Below are positions 36,289-44,677 of a stretch of DNA of 64,000 nt, piece by piece. The stretch comes from Hyphomicrobiales bacterium (GTDB taxonomy: Bacteria > Pseudomonadota > Alphaproteobacteria > Rhizobiales > Rhizobiaceae). Every line of letters begins with the position of its first letter. The stretch's first letter is position 1. The stretch covers positions 1 to 64,000 of the forward strand of contig UCCA01000004.1 in the NCBI GenBank assembly GCA_900470805.1, written 5' to 3'. The position numbers were made by a program, and so were the translations under genes. The notes under the pieces are model-generated. The model was not told the origin of the DNA. It did not search any database and saw nothing but the letters and a program-made list of their open reading frames with translations.

Positions 36289-37491
36289 TTACTTGGAAGC
36301 GTCGGGCGCCGTGCGCGTATCGACGTCGACGACGACGCTGAGGCCGGCGCGCAGGCGGCCGGTGTCGAGCGCATCCTGCGGCAGGGCGATACGAACCGGC
36401 ACGCGCTGGATGATCTTGGTGAAGTTGCCGGTCGCGTTTTCAGGCGGCAGCAGCGAGAACACCGAGCCCGAAGCCGGCGAGATCGACTCGACGGTGCCGA
36501 CGATCGCGTGATCGTCATAGGCATCGACATGGACGTTGACCTTGGAACCGGGAACCAGGTGCTGAATCTGCGTTTCCTTGAAGTTCGCGTCGATATAGAG
36601 CTCGCGCGTCGGCACCAGCGCCATCAGACGCTGGCCGGGCGACACCAGGTCGCCTTCCTGAACGGAGCGATTGCCGACGACGCCGTCATATGGTGCCTTG
36701 AGAATCGTGAAGGACAGGTCGCGCGCGGCCTTGTCGCGGGCAAGCCCGAGCTGGCGGATCGTGCCTTCGGCTTCTCGGCGCTGGGCGTGCAGCAGCGTGA
36801 CATTGGCTTCGGCCGACGCGATCGCGGCGTCGCCGCCGACGAGATTGGCGCGGGCCTGATCGAGAGAGATATTGGCGGTATCGAGCGATGCGGTGGTGCC
36901 GACCGACTTGGCCTGCAGGTCGCTCGCGCGGGTCTGGGTGATTTGCGCGCCGCGAACGGTCGCCTCAAGCGCGACCTTCTGCGCCTTGGCCTGATCGAGG
37001 CTCGCCTCGCCGCCGGCGATCTGCGCGTCGATGCGCTGCAGCGACAGCTTTTCGGTGTCGAGCGAGGCCTGCGCCTGTTCCAGCGCCAGCTTGTAGTCGC
37101 CGTCATCAAGCGTCGCCAGAACGTCGCCGGCCTTGACCTGCTGGTTGGCGACCACGTTCACCTTGGCGACGTAACCGGTCACCTTCGGCGAGATCGTGGC
37201 GATATCGCCTTCGATATAGGCATCGTCGGTGGAAACCATGAAGCGGCCGGTCGTGAACCACTGGTAGCCGTACCATGCGGCACCGGCCAAGAGCACGAGG
37301 CCGAGGATCGGAAGCACCGGGCTGCGCTTCTTCTTCGTGACTTCGGGCGCGGGTGCGGCCTGCACGGCGGCAGGCGTCTGCGGTGTGCGCGGCGCTTCCG
37401 CTGTGGTGACGACGGCTTCCTGTGCCTCGCCTTCGGCATCAGCTGTCTTGCTGACAATGCGGGCGACATTGGCGTTCTGGTTGGACGACAT
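36289..37491 (-). CDS. HlyD/EmrA-type membrane fusion protein
   Basis: A 400-residue periplasmic adaptor. A soluble, Ala/Pro-rich N-terminus of about 55 residues precedes one membrane helix (VLPILGLVLLAGAAWYGYQW); then come the lipoyl/barrel segment FMVSTDDAYIEGDIATISPKVTGYV, a long alpha-helical hairpin (about residues 130-260) and the second lipoyl half with APYDGVVGNRSVQEGDLV. This fits the EmrA/HlyD group. First gene of the efflux operon, divergent from the TetR gene. Confidence 0.92.
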   Translation of the reverse strand: MSSNQNANVARIVSKTADAEGEAQEAVVTTAEAPRTPQTPAAVQAAPAPEVTKKKRSPVLPILGLVLLAGAAWYGYQWFTTGRFMVSTDDAYIEGDIATISPKVTGYVAKVNVVANQQVKAGDVLATLDDGDYKLALEQAQASLDTEKLSLQRIDAQIAGGEASLDQAKAQKVALEATVRGAQITQTRASDLQAKSVGTTASLDTANISLDQARANLVGGDAAIASAEANVTLLHAQRREAEGTIRQLGLARDKAARDLSFTILKAPYDGVVGNRSVQEGDLVSPGQRLMALVPTRELYIDANFKETQIQHLVPGSKVNVHVDAYDDHAIVGTVESISPASGSVFSLLPPENATGNFTKIIQRVPVRIALPQDALDTGRLRAGLSVVVDVDTRTAPDASK

Positions 37492-37526
37492 GAGAAACTA
37501 CCGGTATAAACGAGTGAAACAGATCG

Positions 37527-37602
37527 AACTGAACGGTTCGGTTTAGTTGACATAGAACCTTTTAACGTTCATATCAAGATGTATCGAACCACCCGGTTCG
37601 AT
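37527..37602. promoter_or_regulatory. Two TetR-type operators in the efflux divergent region
   Basis: Inverted repeats AACTGAAC-G-GTTCGGTT (37527-37543, one mismatch) and ATCGAACC-ACCC-GGTTCGAT (37583-37602, perfect) share a GAAC/GTTC core. TTGACA at 37547 could be the -35 of the TetR promoter. They lie between the pump operon and the TetR gene and are the likely repressor sites. Confidence 0.65.
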
Positions 37603-37646
37603 TTTGTTAACGAAACATTCGCATGTGCGAATATGGTTAAGGAGCT

Positions 37647-38318
37647 ATGACAGAGCTTTCCGATATGTCCGTGGGGGATTCACCATCGAGCGGAGGCCGA
37701 TGGGCTGCAGGAGAAGACCCTGCCAAGCGCAAGCAGATTCTCGACGGCGCCCGACGCGTCTTCATGAAGCTCGGCTTCGATGCCGCGAGCATGAACGACG
37801 TCACGCGCGAGGCCGGTGTCTCGAAGGGAACGCTCTACGTCTACTTCGCCAATAAGGAAGAGCTCTTCGCGGCGATGATCGAGAGCGAGCGCGCCGCGTT
37901 CGTCGCGGCCATGCGAACGACGCTTGCCGAGCACGAAGACATCGAAACCGGCCTGCATGATTTCGGCGTCGGCTTTGTTGCCCACATGACGGACGAAAAG
38001 ATTATCACTGCGATGCGCACGGTCCTCGGCGTGCGAGATCGCATGCCGGCGCTGTGTCAGCGCTTCTTCAACGGCCCGGAAAATTTGCGCACCATCCTGC
38101 ATGATTATCTCTCCCGCTACGTCGAGGCCGGCAAGGTCGAGATCGACGACATCGATCTGGCTGCCGCGCAGTTTCTCGATCTTGCCAGCGGCAGCTTCTT
38201 CAAGTTCCGTCTGTTCGGCAGCATGGAGCAGCCGCCATCGAGGCCCGACGTCGAACGCGTCATCAACGGCGCCGTGCGTATGTTCATGGCGACCTACGGC
38301 ATCCGCGGCGACCGCTGA
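37647..38318 (+). CDS. TetR family regulator of the efflux pump
   Basis: A 223-residue repressor. The helix-turn-helix is in RRVFMKLGFDAASMNDVTREAGVSKGTLYVYFANKEELFAAMI, the standard TetR signature, and the C-terminal helical part resembles the AefR-like ligand domain. The divergent HlyD/DHA2 genes and the two shared operators indicate local control of the pump. Confidence 0.92.
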   Translation: MTELSDMSVGDSPSSGGRWAAGEDPAKRKQILDGARRVFMKLGFDAASMNDVTREAGVSKGTLYVYFANKEELFAAMIESERAAFVAAMRTTLAEHEDIETGLHDFGVGFVAHMTDEKIITAMRTVLGVRDRMPALCQRFFNGPENLRTILHDYLSRYVEAGKVEIDDIDLAAAQFLDLASGSFFKFRLFGSMEQPPSRPDVERVINGAVRMFMATYGIRGDR

Positions 38319-38365
38319 AGCGTCGCCGGCCGTTTCGATGCGGGAATAAAACCCACCCAGCTTTC

Positions 38366-38445
38366 GTATACCCCCTTGCGCGCTTGCCAAGCTGCAGCGC
38401 AACATTACATTCGAGCGACCGCTAATGTGGCGCAAGGGGATATAC
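38366..38445 (+). ncRNA. Structured terC leader (candidate terC RNA motif)
   Basis: The 5' leader folds on itself: GTATACCCCCTTGCGC (38366-38381) pairs with GCGCAAGGGGATATAC (38430-38445), 15 of 16 positions. Inside are a small hairpin GCTT-GCC-AAGC (38382-38392) and a second one with ACATT/AATGT and AGC/GCT (38407-38428). The AAGGGG ribosome site lies in the closing stem, so folding would hide it. I recall a published cis-regulatory 'terC' motif in Alphaproteobacteria; identity with it is not checked. Confidence 0.65.
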
Positions 38446-38449
38446 ATAA

Positions 38450-39214
38450 ATGCAAGACATCATGATGCTCGTTCAGGACCCGGCCGCCTGGGTGGCCCTC
38501 GTTACCCTGGTGGTAATGGAAGTGGTCCTCGGGATCGACAACCTGATCTTCATTTCCATTCTCACCAACAAGCTGCCGCCGGAACACCGTGAAAAGGCCC
38601 GCAAGGTCGGTATCGGCCTGGCCCTGATCATGCGTCTGGCCCTGCTCGGCACCGTTGCCTGGATCGTCAAGCTGACGACGCCGGTCTTCGACCTGTTCGG
38701 CCACGGCTTCTCCTGGAAGGACATGATCCTGATCGCAGGTGGCCTGTTCCTTCTCTGGAAGGCGACCAAGGAAATCCACCACTCGGTGGACCCCGCCGAA
38801 CATGAGAACGATGCGGCGGCCAACGCGGTCACGACAAGCTTCGCCGCCGTCATCGGCCAGATCCTGGTGCTCGACCTCGTCTTCTCGGTCGACAGCATCA
38901 TCACCGCCGTCGGCATGACGCCGCATCTGCCGATCATGGTGGTCGCCGTGGTTGCCGCCGTCACCGTCATGCTGGTCGCCGCCACGCCGCTTGCCAACTT
39001 CATCGAGAAGAACCCGACCATCGTCATGCTGGCGCTAGGCTTCCTGATGATGATCGGCACGACGCTGATCGCCGAAGGCATGGGCTTCCACGTTCCCAAG
39101 GGCTACGTCTACGCCGCCATGGCCTTCTCGGCGCTGGTCGAGGTACTCAACATGTTTGCCCGCAACGCCAAGAAGCGAAAGCGCGAAGCGGCCAAGCAGG
39201 ATACCGTTCACTAG
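38450..39214 (+). CDS. TerC family integral membrane protein
   Basis: A 254-residue protein with seven or so membrane helices and the TerC signature aspartates: [20 protein letters not shown] near the start and [17 protein letters not shown] in the middle. TerC proteins are linked to metal export (manganese, tellurite resistance) and to metalation of exported proteins. The C-terminus is short and basic ([12 protein letters not shown]). Translation is probably controlled by the folded leader directly upstream; the gene ends at a large hairpin shared with gpx. Confidence 0.93.
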   Translation: MQDIMMLVQDPAAWVALVTLVVMEVVLGIDNLIFISILTNKLPPEHREKARKVGIGLALIMRLALLGTVAWIVKLTTPVFDLFGHGFSWKDMILIAGGLFLLWKATKEIHHSVDPAEHENDAAANAVTTSFAAVIGQILVLDLVFSVDSIITAVGMTPHLPIMVVAVVAAVTVMLVAATPLANFIEKNPTIVMLALGFLMMIGTTLIAEGMGFHVPKGYVYAAMAFSALVEVLNMFARNAKKRKREAAKQDTVH

Positions 39215-39231
39215 CAGCGGTAAGCACAACA

Positions 39232-39273
39232 AATGAGAAAGGGCGCGGCCAGCATACCGCGCCCTTTCTCATT
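39232..39273. terminator. Bidirectional hairpin terminator between terC and gpx
   Basis: AATGAGAAAGGGCGCGG, an 8-base loop and CCGCGCCCTTTCTCATT form a perfect 17-bp stem between convergent genes. It has no separate U-tract, but the outer AT-rich stem part can supply one on either strand. Confidence 0.8.
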
Positions 39274-39287
39274 CAACACAATGGCTA

Positions 39288-39833
39288 TCAACCGGCCGCC
39301 AGTTCCTTGTCGATCGCTTGCACCAGCCGCTGGTCGTCGGCGGTGACATCGGGCGCGAAGCGGGCGACGATCTTGCCGTTGCGGCCGATCAGGAATTTTT
39401 CGAAGTTCCACAGCACGTCTGCGTCACTGCCGTCGACGAGACCGCGCTCCTTCAGCTTCTCGCGCATCGGGCCCTCGCCCGTTGTCGGCAGGCCGGTTCC
39501 CGTCAGGAGCTTGTAGAGCGGGTGCTGATCGTCTCCCTTGACAGAGATCTTCGAGAAGATCGGGAATTTCACGTCATAGGTCAGCGTGCAGAATTCGACG
39601 ATCTCCGCGTCCGTGCCCGGTTCCTGGCCCTTGAAGTTGTTGGCCGGGAAAGCGGCGATCTCGAAGCCGCGCTCGCGCTTGTCCTCGTAGAGCTTCTCCA
39701 GACCCTCGTACTGCACCGTCAGCCCGCATTTGGAGGCGACGTTGACGACCAGCACCACCTTGCCACGGTATTCGTCCAGCGTCGTTTCGCGGCCATCGGC
39801 AAGCTTCACCGGCACACTCAAAACATCGGTCAT
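39288..39833 (-). CDS. Glutathione peroxidase-like thiol peroxidase
   Basis: A 181-residue cytosolic peroxidase with the GPx tetrad pattern: Cys36 in VNVASKCGLT, Gln/Asn in FPANNFKGQEPGT, and Trp in LWNFEKFLIGRNGKIVARF. Cysteine replaces selenocysteine, as in most bacterial members, which reduce hydroperoxides with thioredoxin or glutathione. I start at ATG 39833 (MTDVLSVPVK), the normal family length; longer frames overlap the divergent DUF4239 gene. Confidence 0.92.
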   Translation of the reverse strand: MTDVLSVPVKLADGRETTLDEYRGKVVLVVNVASKCGLTVQYEGLEKLYEDKRERGFEIAAFPANNFKGQEPGTDAEIVEFCTLTYDVKFPIFSKISVKGDDQHPLYKLLTGTGLPTTGEGPMREKLKERGLVDGSDADVLWNFEKFLIGRNGKIVARFAPDVTADDQRLVQAIDKELAAG

Positions 39834-39966
39834 AACAGTTCTCCAATATGAAATTGCGATGCGGAAGCTATACCCGCCGCTCTGTTTGTCCAGCGCCGAT
39901 GGACGCGCGCTGGCAAAATCCTGCAAAGCATATAGTTTCCATCGTGACGGCAGCGGGGAGAGCGCA

Positions 39967-40725
39967 ATGTCTCGGGAAGTGTTTTTGGCGGCCTTCATCT
40001 GCGTCTGCCTGATCGCCGCCTCGATCGGCACCTTGCTCACCTATTCGAAACTGCCGATCCACCACCGCCAGGACGAGACCAACGCCGTCGTGCGGCTGGT
40101 CGCCAACATCTTCGTGGTCATGACCTCTCTGGTGTTCAGCCTGATGATCAACTCGGCGAAGAACACGTTCGAAGGCATCGACAGCAACGTCCACTCGTTC
40201 GCCACCCAGATCATCCTGTTCGACCAGACCTTGAGGACCTACGGGCTGGAAGCCAACGAGACCAAGCAGCGGCTGGCCGTCTATGTCGAGAAGGCGCTCG
40301 GGGCTGCGCCCGAGAACACGGACCCGCTCGTCAAGGGCGACCCGACCTCCGAATTCGCGCTCAACGAGGTCGGCAACAGCCTGGGGCTGCTCACCCCCAC
40401 CGACCCCGGACACATCGCGCTTTGGAACGACGCCCGCCAGCACTATCAGAAAATCGTCGAGCAACGCTGGATCCTGGTCGAGCAGTCGGAAGGCGTCATC
40501 CCGAGGCCGCTGATCGTCATGTTGCTGGCATGGCTGATCCTGATCTTCGCCAGCTTCGGCTATCGCGCGCCCCGCAACATCATCATCGTCGCCATGTTCA
40601 TCATCGCCGCATTCCTGATTTCGGCATCCATCTATCTGGTGCTCGACATGGACATTCCCTTCTCCGGTCTGATCCAGATTTCCGACCTGCCGCTGCGCCG
40701 GGCGCTGGCGGAAATCCAGCGGTAG
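39967..40725 (+). CDS. DUF4239 (bestrophin-like) membrane protein
   Basis: A 252-residue protein with two N-terminal helices (about 5-25 and 45-65), a soluble helical middle and two C-terminal helices (PLIVMLLAWLILIFASFGY, IIVAMFIIAAFLISASIYL). ETNAVVRLVANIFVVMTSLVFSLMINSAKNTF fits the DUF4239 family, distantly related to bestrophin channels. The function is unknown. GGGGAGAG precedes ATG 39967. It diverges from gpx with 133 bases between. Confidence 0.75.
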   Translation: MSREVFLAAFICVCLIAASIGTLLTYSKLPIHHRQDETNAVVRLVANIFVVMTSLVFSLMINSAKNTFEGIDSNVHSFATQIILFDQTLRTYGLEANETKQRLAVYVEKALGAAPENTDPLVKGDPTSEFALNEVGNSLGLLTPTDPGHIALWNDARQHYQKIVEQRWILVEQSEGVIPRPLIVMLLAWLILIFASFGYRAPRNIIIVAMFIIAAFLISASIYLVLDMDIPFSGLIQISDLPLRRALAEIQR

Positions 40726-40831
40726 CGAGGCAAAGCCGCTCGCGACTTGTTGATCGCCGGAGGGCGCGACTGATCGCGCAGCGCCGGGAATTGCCCTTGT
40801 CGCTCCTTCGACCCGCCCCTAAAGAGACGGC

Positions 40832-42031
40832 ATGACCATCTCCCAGACCGAACGCCCGGTAGCACCCGGCATGTCCCGCCCGCTGACGCTGCTGTTTGCG
40901 ATTTCGGGAGGTGCCGCCGTCGGAAATCTCTATTGGGCGCAGCCGCTGCTTTCGGATATCGCCGGCTCGCTCGGCATCTCGATCGGCACTGCCGGCACGC
41001 TGATCACCATGACCCAGATCGGCTATGCCCTCGGCATTCTGCTGATCGTGCCGCTTGGCGACACGCTCAACCGGCGCAGGCTGATCCCGGCAATCATGCT
41101 CTGTTCCGCCGTGGCGCTGGCCGCCTGCGCGCTGGCCCCAAGCTTCGGCGCCCTCCTCGCGGCGCTGGCCGCGCTTGGCCTGACCACCGTCGCCGGACAG
41201 CTATTGACCCCGCTTGCCGGCGATCTCGCCAGACCGGAGCAGCGCGGCCGCGTCGTCGGCACCATCGTCTCCGGCCTGATCTCGGGCATCCTCCTGTCGC
41301 GAACCATCAGCGGTTTCCTCGCCGACGCGCTCGGATGGCGCGCCATATACATCGCGGCCGCCATCTTCATCGTGCTGCTCGCCGCCCTCGTGGCCCGTGC
41401 CCTTCCCGCCGAACGGCCACGCCCGGCCGTCGCCTACGGCACGCTGCTCAAATCGGTATTCTCGACGGTGCGCCAACACCGCGCCGTGCAGATCACGCTC
41501 GTTATCGGCGCCAGCGGCTTTTCCGTTTTCACCATGTTCTGGACCGGCCTGACCTTCCTTCTCAGCTCCGCCCCCTTCAATTACTCCGTCAGCCAGATCG
41601 GCCTCGTCGGCCTCGTCGGCCTCGCCGGTGCCCTTGCCGCCCAGCGCGCCGGCTGGCTGCATGATAGAGGTTGGTCGGTGAACGCCACCGGAGCGGCGTT
41701 GGTATTGGCCCTCGTCTCGCTGGTGATCGCCGGCTTCGGCGCCACCCATATCATCCCGATTCTGGTCGCCGTCCTGCTGCTCGATATCGCCATCCAGGGC
41801 CTCAACGTCCTCAACCAGACGCGCCTGTTCTCGATCGACCCGAACGCCAGAAGCCGGCTCAACACCGCCTTCGTCGCCAGCAACTTCGTCGGCGGCGCCA
41901 TCGGCTCGACGCTGGCCGGCGTGCTGTGGGAACATGGCGGATGGGTGTTCGTTGCCGCAGGCGGCATGGCGATCGTCGCCTTCGCGCTGATCGTTTGGCT
42001 GACCCAGCGCAAGGCGCTGGAGATCCGCTGA
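40832..42031 (+). CDS. MFS transporter (DHA1, YnfM-like)
   Basis: A 399-residue major facilitator with 12 helices. YWAQPLLSDIAGSLGIS opens the protein, and GILLIVPLGDTLNRRRLI is the loop 2-3 motif A of the superfamily. The type resembles YnfM-like and arabinose or drug efflux permeases. The substrate cannot be inferred. It follows the DUF4239 gene by 106 bases on the same strand. Confidence 0.88.
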   Translation: MTISQTERPVAPGMSRPLTLLFAISGGAAVGNLYWAQPLLSDIAGSLGISIGTAGTLITMTQIGYALGILLIVPLGDTLNRRRLIPAIMLCSAVALAACALAPSFGALLAALAALGLTTVAGQLLTPLAGDLARPEQRGRVVGTIVSGLISGILLSRTISGFLADALGWRAIYIAAAIFIVLLAALVARALPAERPRPAVAYGTLLKSVFSTVRQHRAVQITLVIGASGFSVFTMFWTGLTFLLSSAPFNYSVSQIGLVGLVGLAGALAAQRAGWLHDRGWSVNATGAALVLALVSLVIAGFGATHIIPILVAVLLLDIAIQGLNVLNQTRLFSIDPNARSRLNTAFVASNFVGGAIGSTLAGVLWEHGGWVFVAAGGMAIVAFALIVWLTQRKALEIR

Positions 42032-42067
42032 GACACCGGCCGATCAAACATCGCGATCAGAAAATGT

Positions 42068-42093
42068 GGAACAATTTCCGCGGTTCGGCGGTT
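42068..42093 (+). promoter_or_regulatory. Putative EcfG (general stress) promoter
   Basis: GGAAC (42068-42072), a 17-base spacer and GGTT (42090-42093) match the alphaproteobacterial EcfG/RpoE2 consensus GGAAC-N16/17-cGTT closely. The predicted start of transcription is at or within a few bases of the ATG at 42102. Confidence 0.55.
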
Positions 42094-42101
42094 TGGTCTG
42101 C

Positions 42102-42221
42102 ATGAAGAGCACAGAGAAAAAAGCCCGCCGCGGCATGTCGCGGTTCGTCCCCATCATCTTCGTCATCGCCGTTGTCATGGCGGCGGTCTACCTGCTGGCG
42201 TTCACGCCCGGCTCGGCATAA
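42102..42221 (+). CDS. 39-residue single-span membrane peptide
   Basis: A small open frame with a basic, cytosolic N-terminus (MKSTEKKARRGMSR) and one membrane helix (FVPIIFVIAVVMAAVYLLAF), ending TPGSA. No ribosome site is visible, and a stress-type promoter ends 8 bases before the ATG, so the message may be leaderless. I do not know its function; similar short anchors occur next to stress genes in rhizobia. It lies 70 bases after the MFS gene and is convergent with the next gene. Confidence 0.6.
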   Translation: MKSTEKKARRGMSRFVPIIFVIAVVMAAVYLLAFTPGSA

Positions 42222-42227
42222 CGCCGT

Positions 42228-42488
42228 TTATTTGACCGGCTTGAAGGTCAGCTTCAAGACATAGTCGCCGTTGCGTTTCCGGCGGCTCTTGGTCTTGACC
42301 CGTACCGGGCGACCAAGGGCGGCCTCAGCCGCCTCGAATGCTTGGCGCGCCTGTGCCATAGCCTCGTGATAACTGGAGTTGTCGCGTCTAGGACTATCGG
42401 CAATCGCTCTCAGAAGCGCGACCGTATCGGGTGCACCCTCATTCGGTCTGTTGTTGGTCACTGCGGTCTCGCGCTTTTTACTGCCCAT
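42228..42488 (-). CDS. Hypothetical basic protein
   Basis: An 86-residue protein without membrane segment or signal. The N-terminal half is polar (MGSKKRETAVTNNRPNEG), the middle is a predicted helix (SSYHEAMAQARQAFEAAEAALG) and the end is basic (VRVKTKSRRKRNGDYVLKLTFKPVK), which could bind nucleic acid. No family is recognised. GGAGTGAG precedes ATG 42488. It ends 6 bases from the small peptide gene and diverges from the SLC13 transporter. Confidence 0.6.
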   Translation of the reverse strand: MGSKKRETAVTNNRPNEGAPDTVALLRAIADSPRRDNSSYHEAMAQARQAFEAAEAALGRPVRVKTKSRRKRNGDYVLKLTFKPVK

Positions 42489-42686
42489 GCTCACTCCTCG
42501 GCGGCGCCGTCGCCTGCAAGCATCCATATACCTGCAGGGAACAACATCTCAATGCGAGCGAGGCCCCAAACGCCGGGTGCCTCGTGAATTTGCCAGGCCA
42601 AAGCCATTGAAGTGTATCGGACGCGGTCCAGTTATCCGCTGACACCGGGTGTCTTCCCGGCTCCAGATCCCTGTCCCCGGTACAGC

Positions 42687-44456
42687 ATGACAACACAGCA
42701 GCTCCTTGCCTTCGGCGTCATCGGCCTGATGATGGCGGTCTTCATATGGGACCGGTTTCGTTACGATCTTGTGGCCTGCTGCGCACTCGTGCTGGCTGTT
42801 GCCGTTGGGCTCGTGCCATTTGAGCAGGCCTTTTCGGGCTTCAGCGACGACATCGTCATCATCGTCGGCAGCGCGCTCGTCGTCAGCGCCGGCGTCGCCC
42901 GTTCCGGCATTGTCGATACCGCGATCAAGCGCTTCTTTCCCAATCTGGACACGCTGCATGCCCAGTTGGCGCTGCTTTTGATCGTCGTCGCCTTGCTCTC
43001 GGCCTTCATCAAGAACATCGGCGCGCTGGCGATCATGATTCCGGTCGCCTTCCAGTTCGCCCGTAAGAGCGGCAAGTCGCCTTCGCTTTATCTGATGCCG
43101 ATGAGTTTCGCGGCCCTGCTCGGCGGCCTGATGACGCAGATCGGCACCTCGCCGAACATTGTCGTCTCGCGCCTTCGCGGCGAGATAACAGGCACACCCT
43201 TCACCATGTTCGACTTCACCCCCGTTGGCGCGACGCTGGCGTTTGTTGGCGTTACCTTCCTGATCTTCTTCCACTGGTTGGTACCCGAGCGGAAGAACGA
43301 AAACCCGTCTCTGGAAGAAGCTCTCGACGCCAAGGCCTACTTTTCCGAAGCCACGGTGGCAGAGGAATCGACCGTCGAGGGCAAGCCGCTCAGCGACTTG
43401 CTGAAACTCGGCGACGGCGATGCCGTGGCAACCGCGATCCTGCGCGGCCATACCCGCCTCTCGCCCTTTCCCGATATCGAGCTCAGGAACGGCGACACAT
43501 TATTGCTCGAAGGAAGTCCCGACGCGCTGGACCGCATTGTCTCCAACGCCAAGCTCAAACTCTCCGGCAAGCCGATCGCCGATCCCGCCGAGCGCAACGA
43601 CCTGATCTCGATCGAGGCGATCGTCGCTTCCGAGTCGCAGCTTGTCGGCTGGTCGGCGCGGCAGCTGTCGCTCTCCAACCGCCGCAGCGTCAATCTTCTC
43701 GCCGTCTCCCGCAAAGGCCACAGGCTGAACGAACGACTAAGCGAAGTCAGGTTGCGCGCCGGCGACGTGCTGGTGTTGCAAGGCAGCCGGCGCAATCTCC
43801 CCGCCTTCCTTCAGGAATTCGCATGCTTGCCGCTTGCGCAGCGCGACATCATGCTCGGCACTTCGCGCCGAGCATACGTGCCGCTCCTGATACTCATCAC
43901 CGCCATGGCCGCCACCGCGACGGGCATCGTACCCGTCGCCGTCTCCTTCTTTTGCGCGGCACTCGCCATGGTCGTCTTCCGGGTCATCCCGCTGGTTGAC
44001 GTCTACAAGGCACTCGACGCGCCGATCCTGATCATGCTTGCAGCCCTGATCCCGGTCTCCGATACGCTGCGAACGACCGGCGGCAGCGAGCTGATCGCCG
44101 GCTGGCTCGGCCACCTTGCCGCGCAGATGCCGCATTACGGAGCGCTGGCGCTGATCCTGATCACCGCCATGGCAGTGACGCCCTTCCTCAACAACGCCGC
44201 CACCGTGCTGGTCATGGCGCCGATCGCCGCCAGTTTCGCGCAGACCCTAGGATACAGGCCGGACGCCTTCCTGATGGCGGTGGCGATCGGCGCCGGTTGC
44301 GATTTCCTTACCCCGATCGGCCACCAGTGCAATACGCTTGTCTTCGGCCCGGGCGGCTATCGCTTCAGCGATTACCCCCGCCTTGGCCTGCCGCTGTCGC
44401 TGCTCATCATCCTCGTCAGCGTACCGCTGCTGCTCTGGGTCTGGCCAGTCGCCTGA
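42687..44456 (+). CDS. SLC13/DASS-type anion transporter with RCK_C domains
   Basis: A 589-residue transporter: N-terminal helices up to about residue 200, two soluble TrkA-C (RCK_C) domains (about 205-290 and 300-385, each ending in a GDxLLLEG/GDVLVLQGSR strand), then further helices. LSAFIKNIGALAIMIPVAFQFARKSG and LTPIGHQCNTLVFGPGGYRFSDY are the two conserved SNT-like re-entrant regions. Related proteins carry sulfate, dicarboxylates or sodium and protons. The ATG lacks a clear ribosome site; the true start could lie upstream. Confidence 0.87.
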   Translation: MTTQQLLAFGVIGLMMAVFIWDRFRYDLVACCALVLAVAVGLVPFEQAFSGFSDDIVIIVGSALVVSAGVARSGIVDTAIKRFFPNLDTLHAQLALLLIVVALLSAFIKNIGALAIMIPVAFQFARKSGKSPSLYLMPMSFAALLGGLMTQIGTSPNIVVSRLRGEITGTPFTMFDFTPVGATLAFVGVTFLIFFHWLVPERKNENPSLEEALDAKAYFSEATVAEESTVEGKPLSDLLKLGDGDAVATAILRGHTRLSPFPDIELRNGDTLLLEGSPDALDRIVSNAKLKLSGKPIADPAERNDLISIEAIVASESQLVGWSARQLSLSNRRSVNLLAVSRKGHRLNERLSEVRLRAGDVLVLQGSRRNLPAFLQEFACLPLAQRDIMLGTSRRAYVPLLILITAMAATATGIVPVAVSFFCAALAMVVFRVIPLVDVYKALDAPILIMLAALIPVSDTLRTTGGSELIAGWLGHLAAQMPHYGALALILITAMAVTPFLNNAATVLVMAPIAASFAQTLGYRPDAFLMAVAIGAGCDFLTPIGHQCNTLVFGPGGYRFSDYPRLGLPLSLLIILVSVPLLLWVWPVA

Positions 44457-44484
44457 CCCGGTGACCTAACGATGCCGCCCATGC

Positions 44485-44515
44485 CCGCGGACGGCATTTT
44501 CCTTGACGTCCGCGG
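44485..44515. other. Inverted repeat between SLC13 gene and gltX
   Basis: CCGCGGACG, 13 bases, CGTCCGCGG is a perfect 9-bp inverted repeat 28 bases after the transporter stop. No T-run follows. It may end the transporter message. Confidence 0.4.
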
Positions 44516-44677
44516 CCGAATATGGCCTTAAAGCCAGCCAAACGGGCAATTGGCCGGGCAAGCGCGCAGGACACCCTTTTCCGGCCGGTTTCCTGATCCA
44601 GTTATCTGCATTCTTTCCGGCCGAGCGTCGCTTTCTCCTTTGAAAGCCGTCCGGCATTTATTTGACGGGCACATAAA

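Noticed and set aside
37583-37602. A tRNA TpsiC-like GGTTCGAT segment
   Set aside because: It is half of a perfect operator palindrome, with no acceptor or anticodon arms around it. No tRNA was found anywhere in the window.
38366-38445. yybP-ykoY manganese riboswitch upstream of terC
   Set aside because: The gene context fits, but the conserved loop sequences of that class are not seen, so I describe only a structured leader.
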